This document shows positions 42,790 through 53,200 of a DNA stretch of 64,000 nt, one piece after another. Location of the stretch: positions 6,611,761 to 6,675,760 of the forward strand of contig NC_029526.1 of assembly GCF_001577835.2 (NCBI RefSeq), in the 5' to 3' direction. The position numbers and the translations under genes are program-made. Numbering within the stretch: the first letter of the stretch is position 1; each line of letters opens with the position of its first letter. The stretch is from Coturnix japonica (lineage: Eukaryota > Chordata > Aves > Galliformes > Phasianidae). Under the pieces are notes generated by a model. It worked only from the letters and a program-made list of their open reading frames with translations, was not told the DNA's origin and made no database searches.

Positions 42790-44902
42790 ATTTAATTAGG
42801 GATTGGGAATTTCCTTCCCAAAATACATACACTTAGCTGCTAAGACCTTGAAGACCTTACCGAGTGGCTGTGGGTAAAATATAACAAATCCAAACTAACA
42901 ATTAAGTTTCTTACTGGTGTTTACTTAGAAATATTAATAGTGAGACACTCCCCAGTTGTCATAGCAGTGTCTGCTCTCACTGTGGTGTCACCTGTATTTT
43001 CTGTCATTTTATAGAAACTGTTCCTATGAGGCTTGGTCTCTACGTCCTCCTGAAGTGGTGTAAGGTCTTGATTGACATTCAGATTTAATGACTGATGGTC
43101 AGATTTACATAGGCTGAGCCTTGAAGCCTTCTGCAGGGGAGAAAGGCTGCTTGCTTTCTTCTTCTCGTGCTTTTGTCTGTTAGCAGGTTTTACAAAAAAT
43201 ATGGTGTGTTCCCGTTTTTTTTCCTTGGAAACTCATTTCACAGTCCTCTTGGCCAGGAGATGAGTTTCCATTTCTAAGGGATATGCGTTTCCTAATATTG
43301 AGGTAGATGCTTAAGTTGAAGTATGTAACAGTGATGAAAGGTGTAAAGAATTCAATGGTAGAAGCAATCATTAGGAAATACCAGTTGTAGAAGAACTCTG
43401 CATGACATTCTCCTTCTGGAAGGATGCTCAGTAAACCACAGCAGCAGTAGTATAGAGTAAAATCTCAAGATCATCTAAGTTTTCATACTCTAATTTCCTG
43501 GTGTAACACACAACGTTTGTATAATGAATTGGAATTCCATCTTCCTATCTTTACAGTGACTAATCCCAGGGTCTTTTGACACAGTATTTTGGAGTATGAA
43601 GTCTTTAGGCTTGAAATCTTCTTGAATTCATGCTCATTGTCCCAGTCTATGGAATTTGGTCTCCAGGGCTTGTGCTGTTTTGGTTAGGATGGCAGTACAG
43701 CTGAGGAATTCTCAGTTTGTCTGAATTGGGTCCGATTTTTGCAATCCTTTTCAAGACTGCTCCCGAGATCATTAGCAGCTTCTGTAGGAAGTTTGAAACT
43801 TAGAACTCATTCACATGTTCTCATATTGCTCTACAACAATGGACAGATGCTGTACTCTTTGCTTTGGGAGGGATTTTTATATGGAAGATTTATTGGAAGC
43901 ATTTCAAAGAGGCTGAACTCTATCATTTATTATAAACAGTTTGTTTCTGAAACCATCCAATCTCTATATTTATACTGTGTGCGTAGTCATGAGTGTGGCT
44001 TACAAAAGTAAAATTCATGGCTAATACAGAACTTAGAAAATAAAGGAACGTTGTGTCGACTATTTGAGAATTAATCTGTTCATTTCTCCCTGTTGAAAAA
44101 ATAGGTGGTGAAATGTTAAGCTACATATATAAACAGTTTAAGTGCTGTTGTTTCTTTTAACTATTTACTGAGAAGTTATTGTTGCCTCAGTGTGATTTAC
44201 AATGAACAAGGAAGCTAAATTTGTTTTAACAAAATACAGGGGATACGGTGCTGAATAGCCACAAACTGCTTGTAGAAGAATGAGACCTAGTGGCAGAGAA
44301 AACGTGTTGTGGAATGGCTTCAGTACCTGTTGCAGAGCTCTGCCTGTACTGCAGGCTGTCAGTTGGCGTGTTGCTGTGTTCTGAAGGAATGCTCTGTTGC
44401 AGCCAGGTAGTGATTTTTTCTTTTTAAGCTCTTGTAAGGTGTAACTGCAGAAATAAGACAACTCTGCTATTCTAGCTTCAACAGCAGCACATACAGCCTG
44501 TGCCAGTTTCTAAAGCAGCATAAAATGTGAGAAGCAGCTGGCCTTTCTGCCAAAGCCAATTGTTCCTACACCTGCTTCCAGAGCAGAGTGGGTGTACTGA
44601 GATTGCTCCCATCTCCTGTGGTGTCTGAGGAACACGAGGATCACCCAACCAAGACCCTCCTGCAGCTGCTCAGTGCTGGGCATCTCTCTGCTAACCCCGG
44701 GCGTTTGCTGTTTGTGTCCTGGAGTGCAGCCCTTACCGCCTTAGTGACAGAGATGAACCTGTCGAAGCTGATAAGGACGATGTTGAAGAGGAGGCGGTGC
44801 ACACCAGGTAATCCACCACCAGCCACAGCTTGCACAAGCCCCGGCCGAGCCTCCACTCTCCCGTCAGCACGTAGGGGATGTAGAGCGGGATGCAGAAGCT
44901 GC
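42790..44902 (-). pseudogene. Histamine H3-receptor-like GPCR, decayed
   Basis: Minus strand. Exon at 44902-44737 (166 nt, flanked by CACAG and GTAAGG) reads SFCIPLYIPYVLTGEW, then GLCKLWLVVDYLVCTAS, then in another frame FNIVLISFDRFISVTKA. This matches TM2-TM3 of HRH3 (human CIPLYVPYVLTGRW, CKLWLVVDYLLCT, FNIVLISYDRFLSVT). One base is missing near 44788-44793 inside TM3. Exon at about 43460-43180 reads ILPEGECHAEFFYNWYFLM, then IASTIEFFTPFITVTYFNLS, then IYLNIRKR, matching ECL2-TM5, and runs to a TAA at 43182-43180 in the third loop. Upstream, the TM4 part has a TGA and out-of-frame homology. At about 42858-42790, KVFKVLAAKCMYFG then P..*L resembles TM6 (human KVAKSLAIIVCIFG) with an in-frame stop. 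I found no TM1 exon. Paralogue of HRH3 rather than HRH3 itself is inference. Confidence 0.8.
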
Positions 44903-45140
44903 CTGTGGACACAGCTGGAGGTGAGGTATGAGTGGCAAAGTATTTGTATAAATCTGCCGCTTGAAATGAGTTTCAGGAGCAATCGCAGCAGTTTTGTGAA
45001 GAGAGGACTGTGGGTGCGGCATCAGGTAAGGCAGTAGCACAGCTCTGTACCAGCTGGTCCGTGCTGGGCCTGAGGTGCCACCTCCCGAGCGGCCCGTTCT
45101 GCTGCCCGGGGTGGGCTCGTGCCTTCATGTGTTGGAGCTG
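44640..45140. other. Isolated GC-rich patch around the receptor-like exon
   Basis: CpG-rich sequence (for example CCCGGCCGAGCC and CCCGAGCGGCCCG) inside an otherwise AT-rich intergenic region. It covers the TM2-TM3 exon and about 240 bp upstream of it on the minus strand. It could be the relic of a GC-rich receptor gene 5' region, but I see no TM1 coding sequence here. Confidence 0.5.
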
Positions 45141-48100
45141 CAAACCACCTGCGAGCCCCACACACTATTGTGTGTGTGATGCCCGGCAGCAAAATGTTCA
45201 CACATGTTTCTGTAGCATCATCTCTCTAAAGCAAATCAGTGAAGCTACCACAGTGAAGCAACAGGAAACTCCTAGCTTGTTACCTCAGCAATTATTCCCT
45301 TATCTGAGGACTCTTTCACTGGGTAGAGTTTTCAGTTTCCCATTAACTTGAGTCAGGGCAGCAGCAAGCCTGTAAGTAACTACTGCTGTCTGATTGTGTG
45401 GTGCTATGAAAAAGATAAAGAGGCAGCTAAGAGACACAACAAAGAGAAGTATCTCCATCACCAGGAAAACATGGGACAGACAATTCCTTCTTGAATAATC
45501 ACTCTTAAATGGACATTTTTAGGTGTTTTCTGCTGTATTATATTGGATTTTCTTTAAGAACATCAGTTCCTGGGAGAAGAGCTTCCCTTCAAGATGTGTG
45601 TTGTAGTGGTGTGGGTAGATAGAGGCATCGTGTGGGCAAAAAGCTCAAAACACACACAGGTGAGAGGGAGAGCTGCAGCTCATTCTCATTGTCAGAGCAG
45701 GCTGTGCTGGACGGAAAGTGCTGTGATAACAAGGCCTGGCACCATGAAGTGAAAGAGAATGAAGAGCTCTGTATGAAATGTTTCTATGTAAGGCTGAGTT
45801 GTAGACTTCTGAAAACAAGTTTTGATCCTGATCTTAAATAGTCTCTTGCTGAGAATCGAATAATTAGAATTGTTAAAGAGGAATGAGACTAGCACAAGAT
45901 GATAATGAAAAATGGTGTATCAATACCGATGTGTTCTGAAATGTAAAATGTTTGACCCATAGTTCCTTTAGTGATGATAGTTTCAATTTCCAGAAGATTT
46001 CTCTCAGCCCTTTTCGAGTAATGGAGCTGCCTGATTCATGTAGTTTCCTATGACTAGTGTATGTGGGTGACCGTAGCTACAGAAATGACAGAAAAACAGA
46101 ATGTTTTTCCACTATCACAGGCAGATGACTCTTTCAGAACAGGCCAAATTCATCGTCCAAATGGATCTTGGGGAAGCCACGTTGTGAGGGGGTGGTCTCC
46201 AGCTGGCTACGTATCCCCTTGGTTCAAAGACAACCTCCTTAGTTAAGCTCTTCTTTGAAGTACAACTGGGGGTTGTCTTCTGTTATAGTTTTATTACGTT
46301 TTACTTCTCCTGGATACATTCAAGAGTTTGTTATGCTATTGCTTATGTGCCTTATTACCAATTGAGTGATGCAACATAAATGGCATTTGTATCCTTTCCC
46401 TCCTAGCTATTTGTTGTATGGATATTTCACTTAGGTACTTCCATTCATGTCGCATCAAGGGGTACTGGCACAGCTTTGTCTCTTGGCAGTAAGCATGTTG
46501 CAGAAGATTTAATGTTTGTTTACTTAGTTATTTGTGTTTAGTGAGAGCTGGACAGACATCCAAAAGATTTCACAGTATGCTGGTGGACATTACAAAAATC
46601 AGAGGGGGACTGTGGCTTTTCTCTACTCTTAACTGATTCTCTTTCCTATACATACTGTAAAACAATGCCAGCAGAGCAATAGCTCTCACATCCTTCTTCT
46701 GTTCATATGGAGTTAAACTCCATAGGCAAGGCAGCTCCCGCCTGCTGTGTATTCAGATACATTCATCATTGCACACAGTGGTAAAGCATGCTGTTCCCAT
46801 TAGTGTCAGTGGGAGTTAAATAAGCAATTACAGAACATTAAGAGGATATGATAGCCTTTAATCATCCTTTATTAAAAAAAAAAAAAGTGCAATCTTAAAC
46901 TGAACAAACTCTTATTTCTTCTTAAAGAAGTAATTGATACTCCTCATGCTTAAAGTTTGTCCTCGATTCTGTGCTAGCAAACATCCCTGTCCTGTCTAAA
47001 GCTCACTAGTACTAAAGCCATTGCTTTTGCGTGTTACAGTTAAAAGTTGACCAAATCTAAGTGTGCCTTTTGAGCAGCTCTCCAAACCATAACATCTGTG
47101 CTGGGCACAGCTGCTTGAAAACGATTTGTGAAATGTGAATGTCATTAAATGTTTTGTTCTGTTGAATGCTGAATTTATTTCTTCAGGAGAGCTTCATGTC
47201 TCTGCTGGAGTCCCTGCAAAAGTAGGGAATTGTTTTCTGTGTTGGAATGTTGTGTCTCAAGAGAAACAGTTTGGCTTTTCAAGTAAAGGAAGTTTTCATT
47301 TCAAAACGGCTCTAAGTGCTGCACAGGAAAATAGAAGAAAAAGTTGAATAAAATCATGAATCGTCCCTCAAGCAGGGAACTAAGAGAATGTAAGACAAGA
47401 AGTTTTCTGCTGGGGAGAAAAAGCTTTTGAATTTGCTGCAAATCAAATCCTTTTATAATCTTTTTTCTGTTATGCATGTTTTGAAATAATCCCATTGTTT
47501 TCTATCTCTGTTTCATACACAATTATTTCTTCTGACTCTACTGGTAATCCCCACCTGCACTATCAGCAAACATGAGTAATTACCTCTCTTAAGAAAAGCC
47601 ACGTGTACTGGTGATCTTGCAAAGTTAATGGCTTCCAAATTGTTAAGACTACTGAAATAGATTTGAAGGCATTTGAAATAGTTCAGACTATTTTTCAAGT
47701 TGGGAATTTTTACCCTTATAGATTGGCTTGCAGCAATGGATGACTTCTGTGTGTTTGTCCTGTGTTGATGGCTAGCAGGACAGCTTGCTGGGGACACCAT
47801 CCTTCCTGACTGTCTTATTTTGAAGACAATCTCTTGTTCTTGTGTGAAAATGCCCAGCTGTACTAACATAGAGACTGATCCTTATCAGCACCCAGTGCAC
47901 TGCTTTGCTACAAAAATGGTGTATCTTAAAAAGGCCAATCTATTAAAGAGCATACAAACAATATCACAAAAAATAGCATTCTTGCCAATGTTATCTAGAT
48001 GAGTAGATTGCAGTCATTGAGAATGACTGTGCCATTTATTCTGCTGTTTCGGAAAGCTACCACAGAAGATGCTCAATCTGCTGCACTGAGCAGAAAACTT

Positions 48101-49539
48101 GTATTCTGTAGGAAATGCCTTTCCTGACAGGGCTTAAATACACCTTTAAAACTGCAAAATATTTGAAGAGTTCCATTACAGGAAGAGTTGACTTCATCAT
48201 TTGAGTCTGTATGTAGTTATACGTTGCATTGTAATTACACATTGTATTTAGTGAGGTTGTTGTAATAGCACACAAATTGCTATGGAGTTTGAGAGCACAG
48301 AAAATGAAGTTAACTACAGAAAAGCATCTAGAAAAATCTGTGTTACTGTTCATACTTAATTCTGCATTACCACGTCCAAAGCAAAGTGGCTGCTGCTGTT
48401 CTGACTCTCAGCTGAAGCAGTGTTCTTCACATAGCTCCAGCCTTTCAAGCTACCATCTGCTAAGGCACAATTGTAAACCAACTGACAAGTGTTTGTGAGA
48501 AATCACCTCATGCTAATTAATCTCTTTTCCAACTCGCTTCAGTAGCTAATTTTTAAGACCCCAGCCATCGTTACTATACTTTGATCGTCAAGATAGCAAC
48601 ACAGCTGTACTACAGATAGAAAAGAACTTAAAGCTCTTGAAATACAACAAAATCATGGGAGAATAATTTCTAAACAGCCATGTTCAAAGTCTGAACTGAA
48701 ATGAAGAGTTGATCACAACAACATAATATCCCATCACCAACAGCTGCATTCCTTTGCATCTGCATTTTGCATTTTATTTTGCTTTGTTTGCAGTGAATGA
48801 GGAGGTGCAATGATTGCACAAAATAAACGCTGCAAGCAATTTGCATTCTTTTCAAGCTGCCCTCTTCCCGCTATGATTGTGCCCAATGATTTGTTGTGTT
48901 CTGCATCTGCAGCAATTGTGATGCAATGTCAGGCATGTTTGTGGTTAAGGGAAAGTCAATACGCAGCAGACAATGCAGCATAAATCTTGAATCTCCTCAG
49001 GTGGATTGTGAGAAGAGGTGCCATAAACACAACAATCCGTATCTGTAATGCTGTTATTGTAGTTATAAGAAATAAGGTGTTTGTTGGACCAATTTGAGGT
49101 CCACGAGGCACATTTCTGAAGAAGCCAGTGTTGAGGGTATCCTGAAAACTGCTTAAATTAGAGTAGAAAAAGCACTTCAGAAAGCATCCTCTGCTAATGG
49201 AGTCAAGCAGTAATGGAAGCAAATGATTTCAAGATCTGATTTTTCTGACTTTCAGAGGTATGTTGGTTACAGTGATATGGCTCCATCTTTGATAGATACA
49301 GACATTTGGATGAAGAGAGAGCTCATATGTGAAGCTCCAAAGTAGTTCTTTAAAAAAGCCCATCAATTGGATTTGACTTGATGTGGGGATGAAACAATGA
49401 AGCTATAAAGGTTTGCACAAGTTCAATTGTTTTTCTGGTTAGATTCGATTTCTTTAGGCTTGCAATGATGAAATACCTGTCAAAGAACATACTTTATTGC
49501 TAATAACCCAAATAATTAACAGCAGCCTGCAGTTACACG
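45141..49539. other. Intergenic DNA, no gene recognised
   Basis: Mostly AT-rich unique sequence. Open frames exist on both strands but have no family match, start context or splice structure that I can support. A stretch around 48740-48870 carries clustered motifs (octamer ATTTGCAT at 48839-48846, and TGATTGCACAA). It may be a conserved non-coding element, but I cannot test conservation here. Confidence 0.5.
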
Positions 49540-49715
49540 GCACGATATCAGAGTGGTTTACAAATGAGTTAATCATTCACATGCAGTAAAAAAATACTGT
49601 CTACATTTTATGATGGACAAATGGGAGCCTAAGGAGATTAAATTATTGCCATGGTAACAGAAGGAATTTGTGTCAAGAGCAGAGATGGATGCAGGCTTCT
49701 CACTGCAAAGAATGG
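49540..49715 (+). mobile_element. Ancient MIR-like (CORE-SINE) remnant
   Basis: The order of segments follows the MIR consensus: GTGGTTTACAAATGAGTTAAT (like CTTTACATGTATTAACTCAT), ACATTTTATGATGGACAAATG (like CATTTTACAGATGAGGAAA), AGGAGATTAAATTATTGCC (like AGAGGTTAAGTAACTTGCC), then CAGAGATGGATGCAGG (like CAGAGCCGGGATTCG). Heavily diverged, as expected for a SINE older than the bird-mammal split. Boundaries are approximate. Confidence 0.5.
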
Positions 49716-50040
49716 TACCTGAGGCAGATATTTTTCACTTTTGTGCCTTTTTTATTGTTTCTTTCCTATCAGTGTGAATGTGCTGGCTCGTCTCAACCAC
49801 TTACTCCACACATCCCTGATAGACACTTTCAGAATGACTGGCCTTATAGCAACTCACTTTTTGTTTTCTATTTCATGTAATAATACAGTTTGATCTCTCA
49901 ATACTTCTTGTATTTTAAGTTTGAAGGCTGACATTTGGTTAATGATGAGCAGGTTAACGATGATGTTTGAGGTCTAAGGCGGCCCTCTTGTGGTTGTTCG
50001 TGTTTTAAAGCAATTGTGGCTTAAAAAACAACCCATCCGC

Positions 50041-50222
50041 CTCGTGCTGTGTCCAAGCGCTACGGTTCCTCAGCCCCGGTTCCTCCCAATGGGCCCAGAA
50101 CCTGGGACCGCCCCACAGCGCAACGGCCCGACCGCCCGGCAGCCAATGGAGGCGGGCAATGCCCGTGACGTGCGGGGCGGCACCGCGGCCAGTTTGAATT
50201 TGTGCGGGAGGCAGAGAGGAGT
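50041..50222 (+). promoter_or_regulatory. SHCBP1: SHCBP1 promoter with CCAAT boxes and CHR-like element
   Basis: GC-rich island upstream of the SHCBP1 start. Two CCAAT boxes lie at 50086-50090 and 50143-50147, 57 bp apart. A TTTGAA at 50193-50198, 25 bp before the ATG, matches the cell-cycle homology region (CHR) consensus. NF-Y sites plus a CHR near the transcription start are the hallmark of DREAM/MuvB-regulated G2/M genes, and SHCBP1 is expressed in proliferating cells. No TATA box seen. Regulation is inferred from motifs. Confidence 0.65.
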
Positions 50223-50294
50223 ATGGCCGGTATGGACTGTATGGGCGATATGGCCAATATGGGCAGTATGGCCAATATGGGCGATATGGCCGGT
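50223..50294 (+). repeat. SHCBP1: Eight 9-bp units, each starting with an in-frame ATG
   Basis: Unit ATGGVCNRT is repeated eight times and codes MAG-MDC-MGD-MAN-MGS-MAN-MGD-MAG. It forms the first 24 codons of SHCBP1. Every unit offers an ATG with a purine at -3 and G at +4, so eight near-equivalent start codons lie in frame. Confidence 0.9.
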
Positions 50295-53200
50295 GTGACC
50301 GGGCGGGGGCTGCTGTGCGGGAGCGCCGCTGTGCCGCGGAATTGCGCCGAGGAGCCGAAGCCAGGTAGGGCCCGCACCCACTGCGAACCGCGGAGCTGCG
50401 GCTACTGCAGCTACAGAACGTGGCTGTGCGGGAAGGAATTGGGATTTGAGGTGCTGTGTGGCGCTGGCACGGCATTCCGGGCACCTCTGGTTGTGCTTCT
50501 CGAGTAGTATTCGATGGTTAAAGTCGCTTCATAATTACGACTTTATGAATTGCAGCGTTTTTGTGGCACGCTGTGAGATGTGTTATGGAAAGCAGGAGTG
50601 TGATGGATTTCGGGCCGGACAGGAGTTGTTTGGGAATAGAAGAGCAGTGATTGTATGGATGTGACGACCTGTGGGCTGTGCTTTGTTCCCACTCCTCCCA
50701 CAGCTCCCACCCAGGAGGATGAGGACACCTGCAGCGATTATGGGAGCCGGGACAAGCCGGGCAGTGCCCTGAGCAGGGCGGTACCAGATGGGAACGTGCT
50801 TTTCCCTGATACTTTTTGCACCGATCATCTTTTGTTTTATGAGCGATTTAAAGCTTACCAGGATTACATTTTGGGTAAGTGGTTTTAGCAGGGAAAGAAT
50901 ACGTGGCTGTGTTTCTTAAGGCTTTTGCTCTAAGTGGAGTCGGTTGCATCTGAAGCACTCTTAATAGCAAGGACTGGAACGTACATGGTGTATGTAAGTC
51001 ATCACTGCTGGGCTGTCACGCTGTCACCTCATCTGATCAGGCTGATGGGCCCAGGAGGTAACAGCTTTAACGTGGGTAAATAAGATGTGAATATCTGAAT
51101 GGAAGAAGTGCTAATGCTGGGCTCTGTGCTTGGTTTTACCTGGTGTTATTAGAACCTTCCTGTATGTAATGAGACTCCTTGAGATATGGCACAGACCCAG
51201 CAGCGCTGCCACTGAAACCTTTGATTCTTTTCATTTTCTGCTGATGGCTTCTCATTCCTTTCTTGCATAAATGTAGTGCCTTCCATTTTATTCTAGCTGA
51301 CTGCAAAGCTTCTGAGGTGAAAGAATTCACAGCTGAGTACCTGGAGAAGGTCCTAGAGCGGTCGGGATGGCAGGCTGTTTGGCGCACTGACGTGTTTGAG
51401 GTCCTCGTTGAGGTAAATGGGATGTGGTTGTTCAGGCTCAATTTGCCTCCCACCAACACTGTTTGCCTCTATAACGGGCAGATCACTTATCTATGAGGTT
51501 TATGAACTGCTAGAAATTAATATGTTTTTTCTATGTAATTTCCATTGAGGAGTAAAGCAATAGGAATTTCTTTCAAAAGAGTACTTAACACTATTTTTGT
51601 ACACTGGTTGTGCTTTTTTTGCCTAAAAGCATGAGGTTGGAACCTGTGGTCTGATATTTGCATGAGGGACTGTTATGGCAGTGAGGCACTGCTGCTCAGA
51701 ATAAGCTCTTCAGGGCTACAGCACATCACAACTCCAATAAATTAAGCACTAGGTAGGCTTTCTATTTTTTTGCTTTATCACATAATTTAACCCTGGAATT
51801 TAGCTGTCTACTACTTAAAGTTTACTTCTGCTTTTAAACTACAGCATTTCAGTGGGACAGTTGAATTTCGTTTTCTTTGAGATACAATTGTGAATAAACT
51901 GGTGTTGGTATCTTGAGAATAAGCTGCACCTAGTTCCACAAAGGTTTTCTGGACTTTGAATTCTTAGCAGAGCATATAGAGCATGATTGCTATTTGTAGG
52001 ATAAGTTTATTGGTGCTAAACCAAAATGTTTGTACAGCATTTATGTCATCTGTGTGCTAGAGCAGAGAATAATCAATTACCTTTTCTTGAGCTTTTCAAG
52101 AGCTGGGTAAATGATATTAAACCCCAGAGTGGCAATATAGAGCCTGTGTAACGCCCCTGTGTGAAGACTGTAGCAAAAACACACCCAAGTTTCAGAGATC
52201 CTCTCAAGTGTCTGAATGTTTCCTGGGAGAACTGTGCTTGAAAGGAAGCAACATTCTCACAGGGATCCTTGAAATGAGGAGGAGGAGTCCAAGTCAGCAT
52301 GGGTGTGCTGTGAGGTTAAGCCTGGTGGGCACAGAAGGAATAAGTGCATTGTCCAGAGCTGGCTACTGAGGTACAGTCTTTACAAATACCAGGCTGTGGT
52401 CACTTCTAAGTTCTTCTTATCATTAACATTTTTCTGTCTAATTGACTTTGATAGTAACTATAGCTCTTGTTGTTGTTGGAGGATTTGAGCCTAGTTTTGA
52501 ATGTCAAAGAGATGACTCCAAATTTTTGTTTTTTTAGGAGTTTATTTCTAGGATGATCATTTTGACCAGATTGCCTTTGTTGTAATATGTACCGTGTGTC
52601 AGCTGGCACTTAGCGAGGTCTGCTGGGTTGTGCACATCATGCTCGCCTTCCTCAGCTGTATCTATGATTCTGTGTGCAGAAATTCTAAGGGCTGTTCATT
52701 CTAACAGGTTGTTGATGTGGAGTTCTCAGCTCTGAAGGCAGTTGTGCAGCTCTGTGAGCCTTTCCTATTCGAGTCACAGGTTAGCACCTTTACACTGGAA
52801 TGCATGCAGGAACTCTTGGAGCTGAAGGAGCGTCGGATATCACTGCAGGAGCTGTGGGTTGTGTATGATGAGTCGGGGGAGTTTGATCAGACGGCGCTAG
52901 CTGTGGAGCATGTCAGGTAGGAAACTGCTTTGGGGCTAATTCTTGTCTTGAGCAATTGCACTCTGGTTGTATCTAATGTGTGCTGTCCTGAATTCTTGTG
53001 GCCATGTGGCAGCCCCGCGTGCCTGGCTTCCCATAGTCAGTATCGTGACTGGTACCACAAAGGCTGTGGGGAGTCTGATCACAGAGAAAATGTGTTTGTC
53101 TTTGGTAACTGGAGGCAGTCACACGGAAATGAGGTTTATTTATCTGAGAAGAGACTCATTCTGCTGACCATTGCTCAGTAGCAGAGACCTAAGTGTGTAT

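Noticed and set aside
45010-45351. 113-codon plus-strand open frame in the GC-rich patch
   Set aside because: Cys-rich translation without domain match. It lies on the strand opposite the receptor remnant and begins in GC-rich sequence where chance frames are long.
47513-47869. 118-codon minus-strand open frame in the intergenic region
   Set aside because: No family resemblance or supporting signals; most likely chance.
50005-50484. 159-codon minus-strand open frame with a PYWPYCPYW pattern
   Set aside because: This is the antisense of the SHCBP1 ATG-unit repeat and promoter, caused by the 9-bp repeat and high GC.
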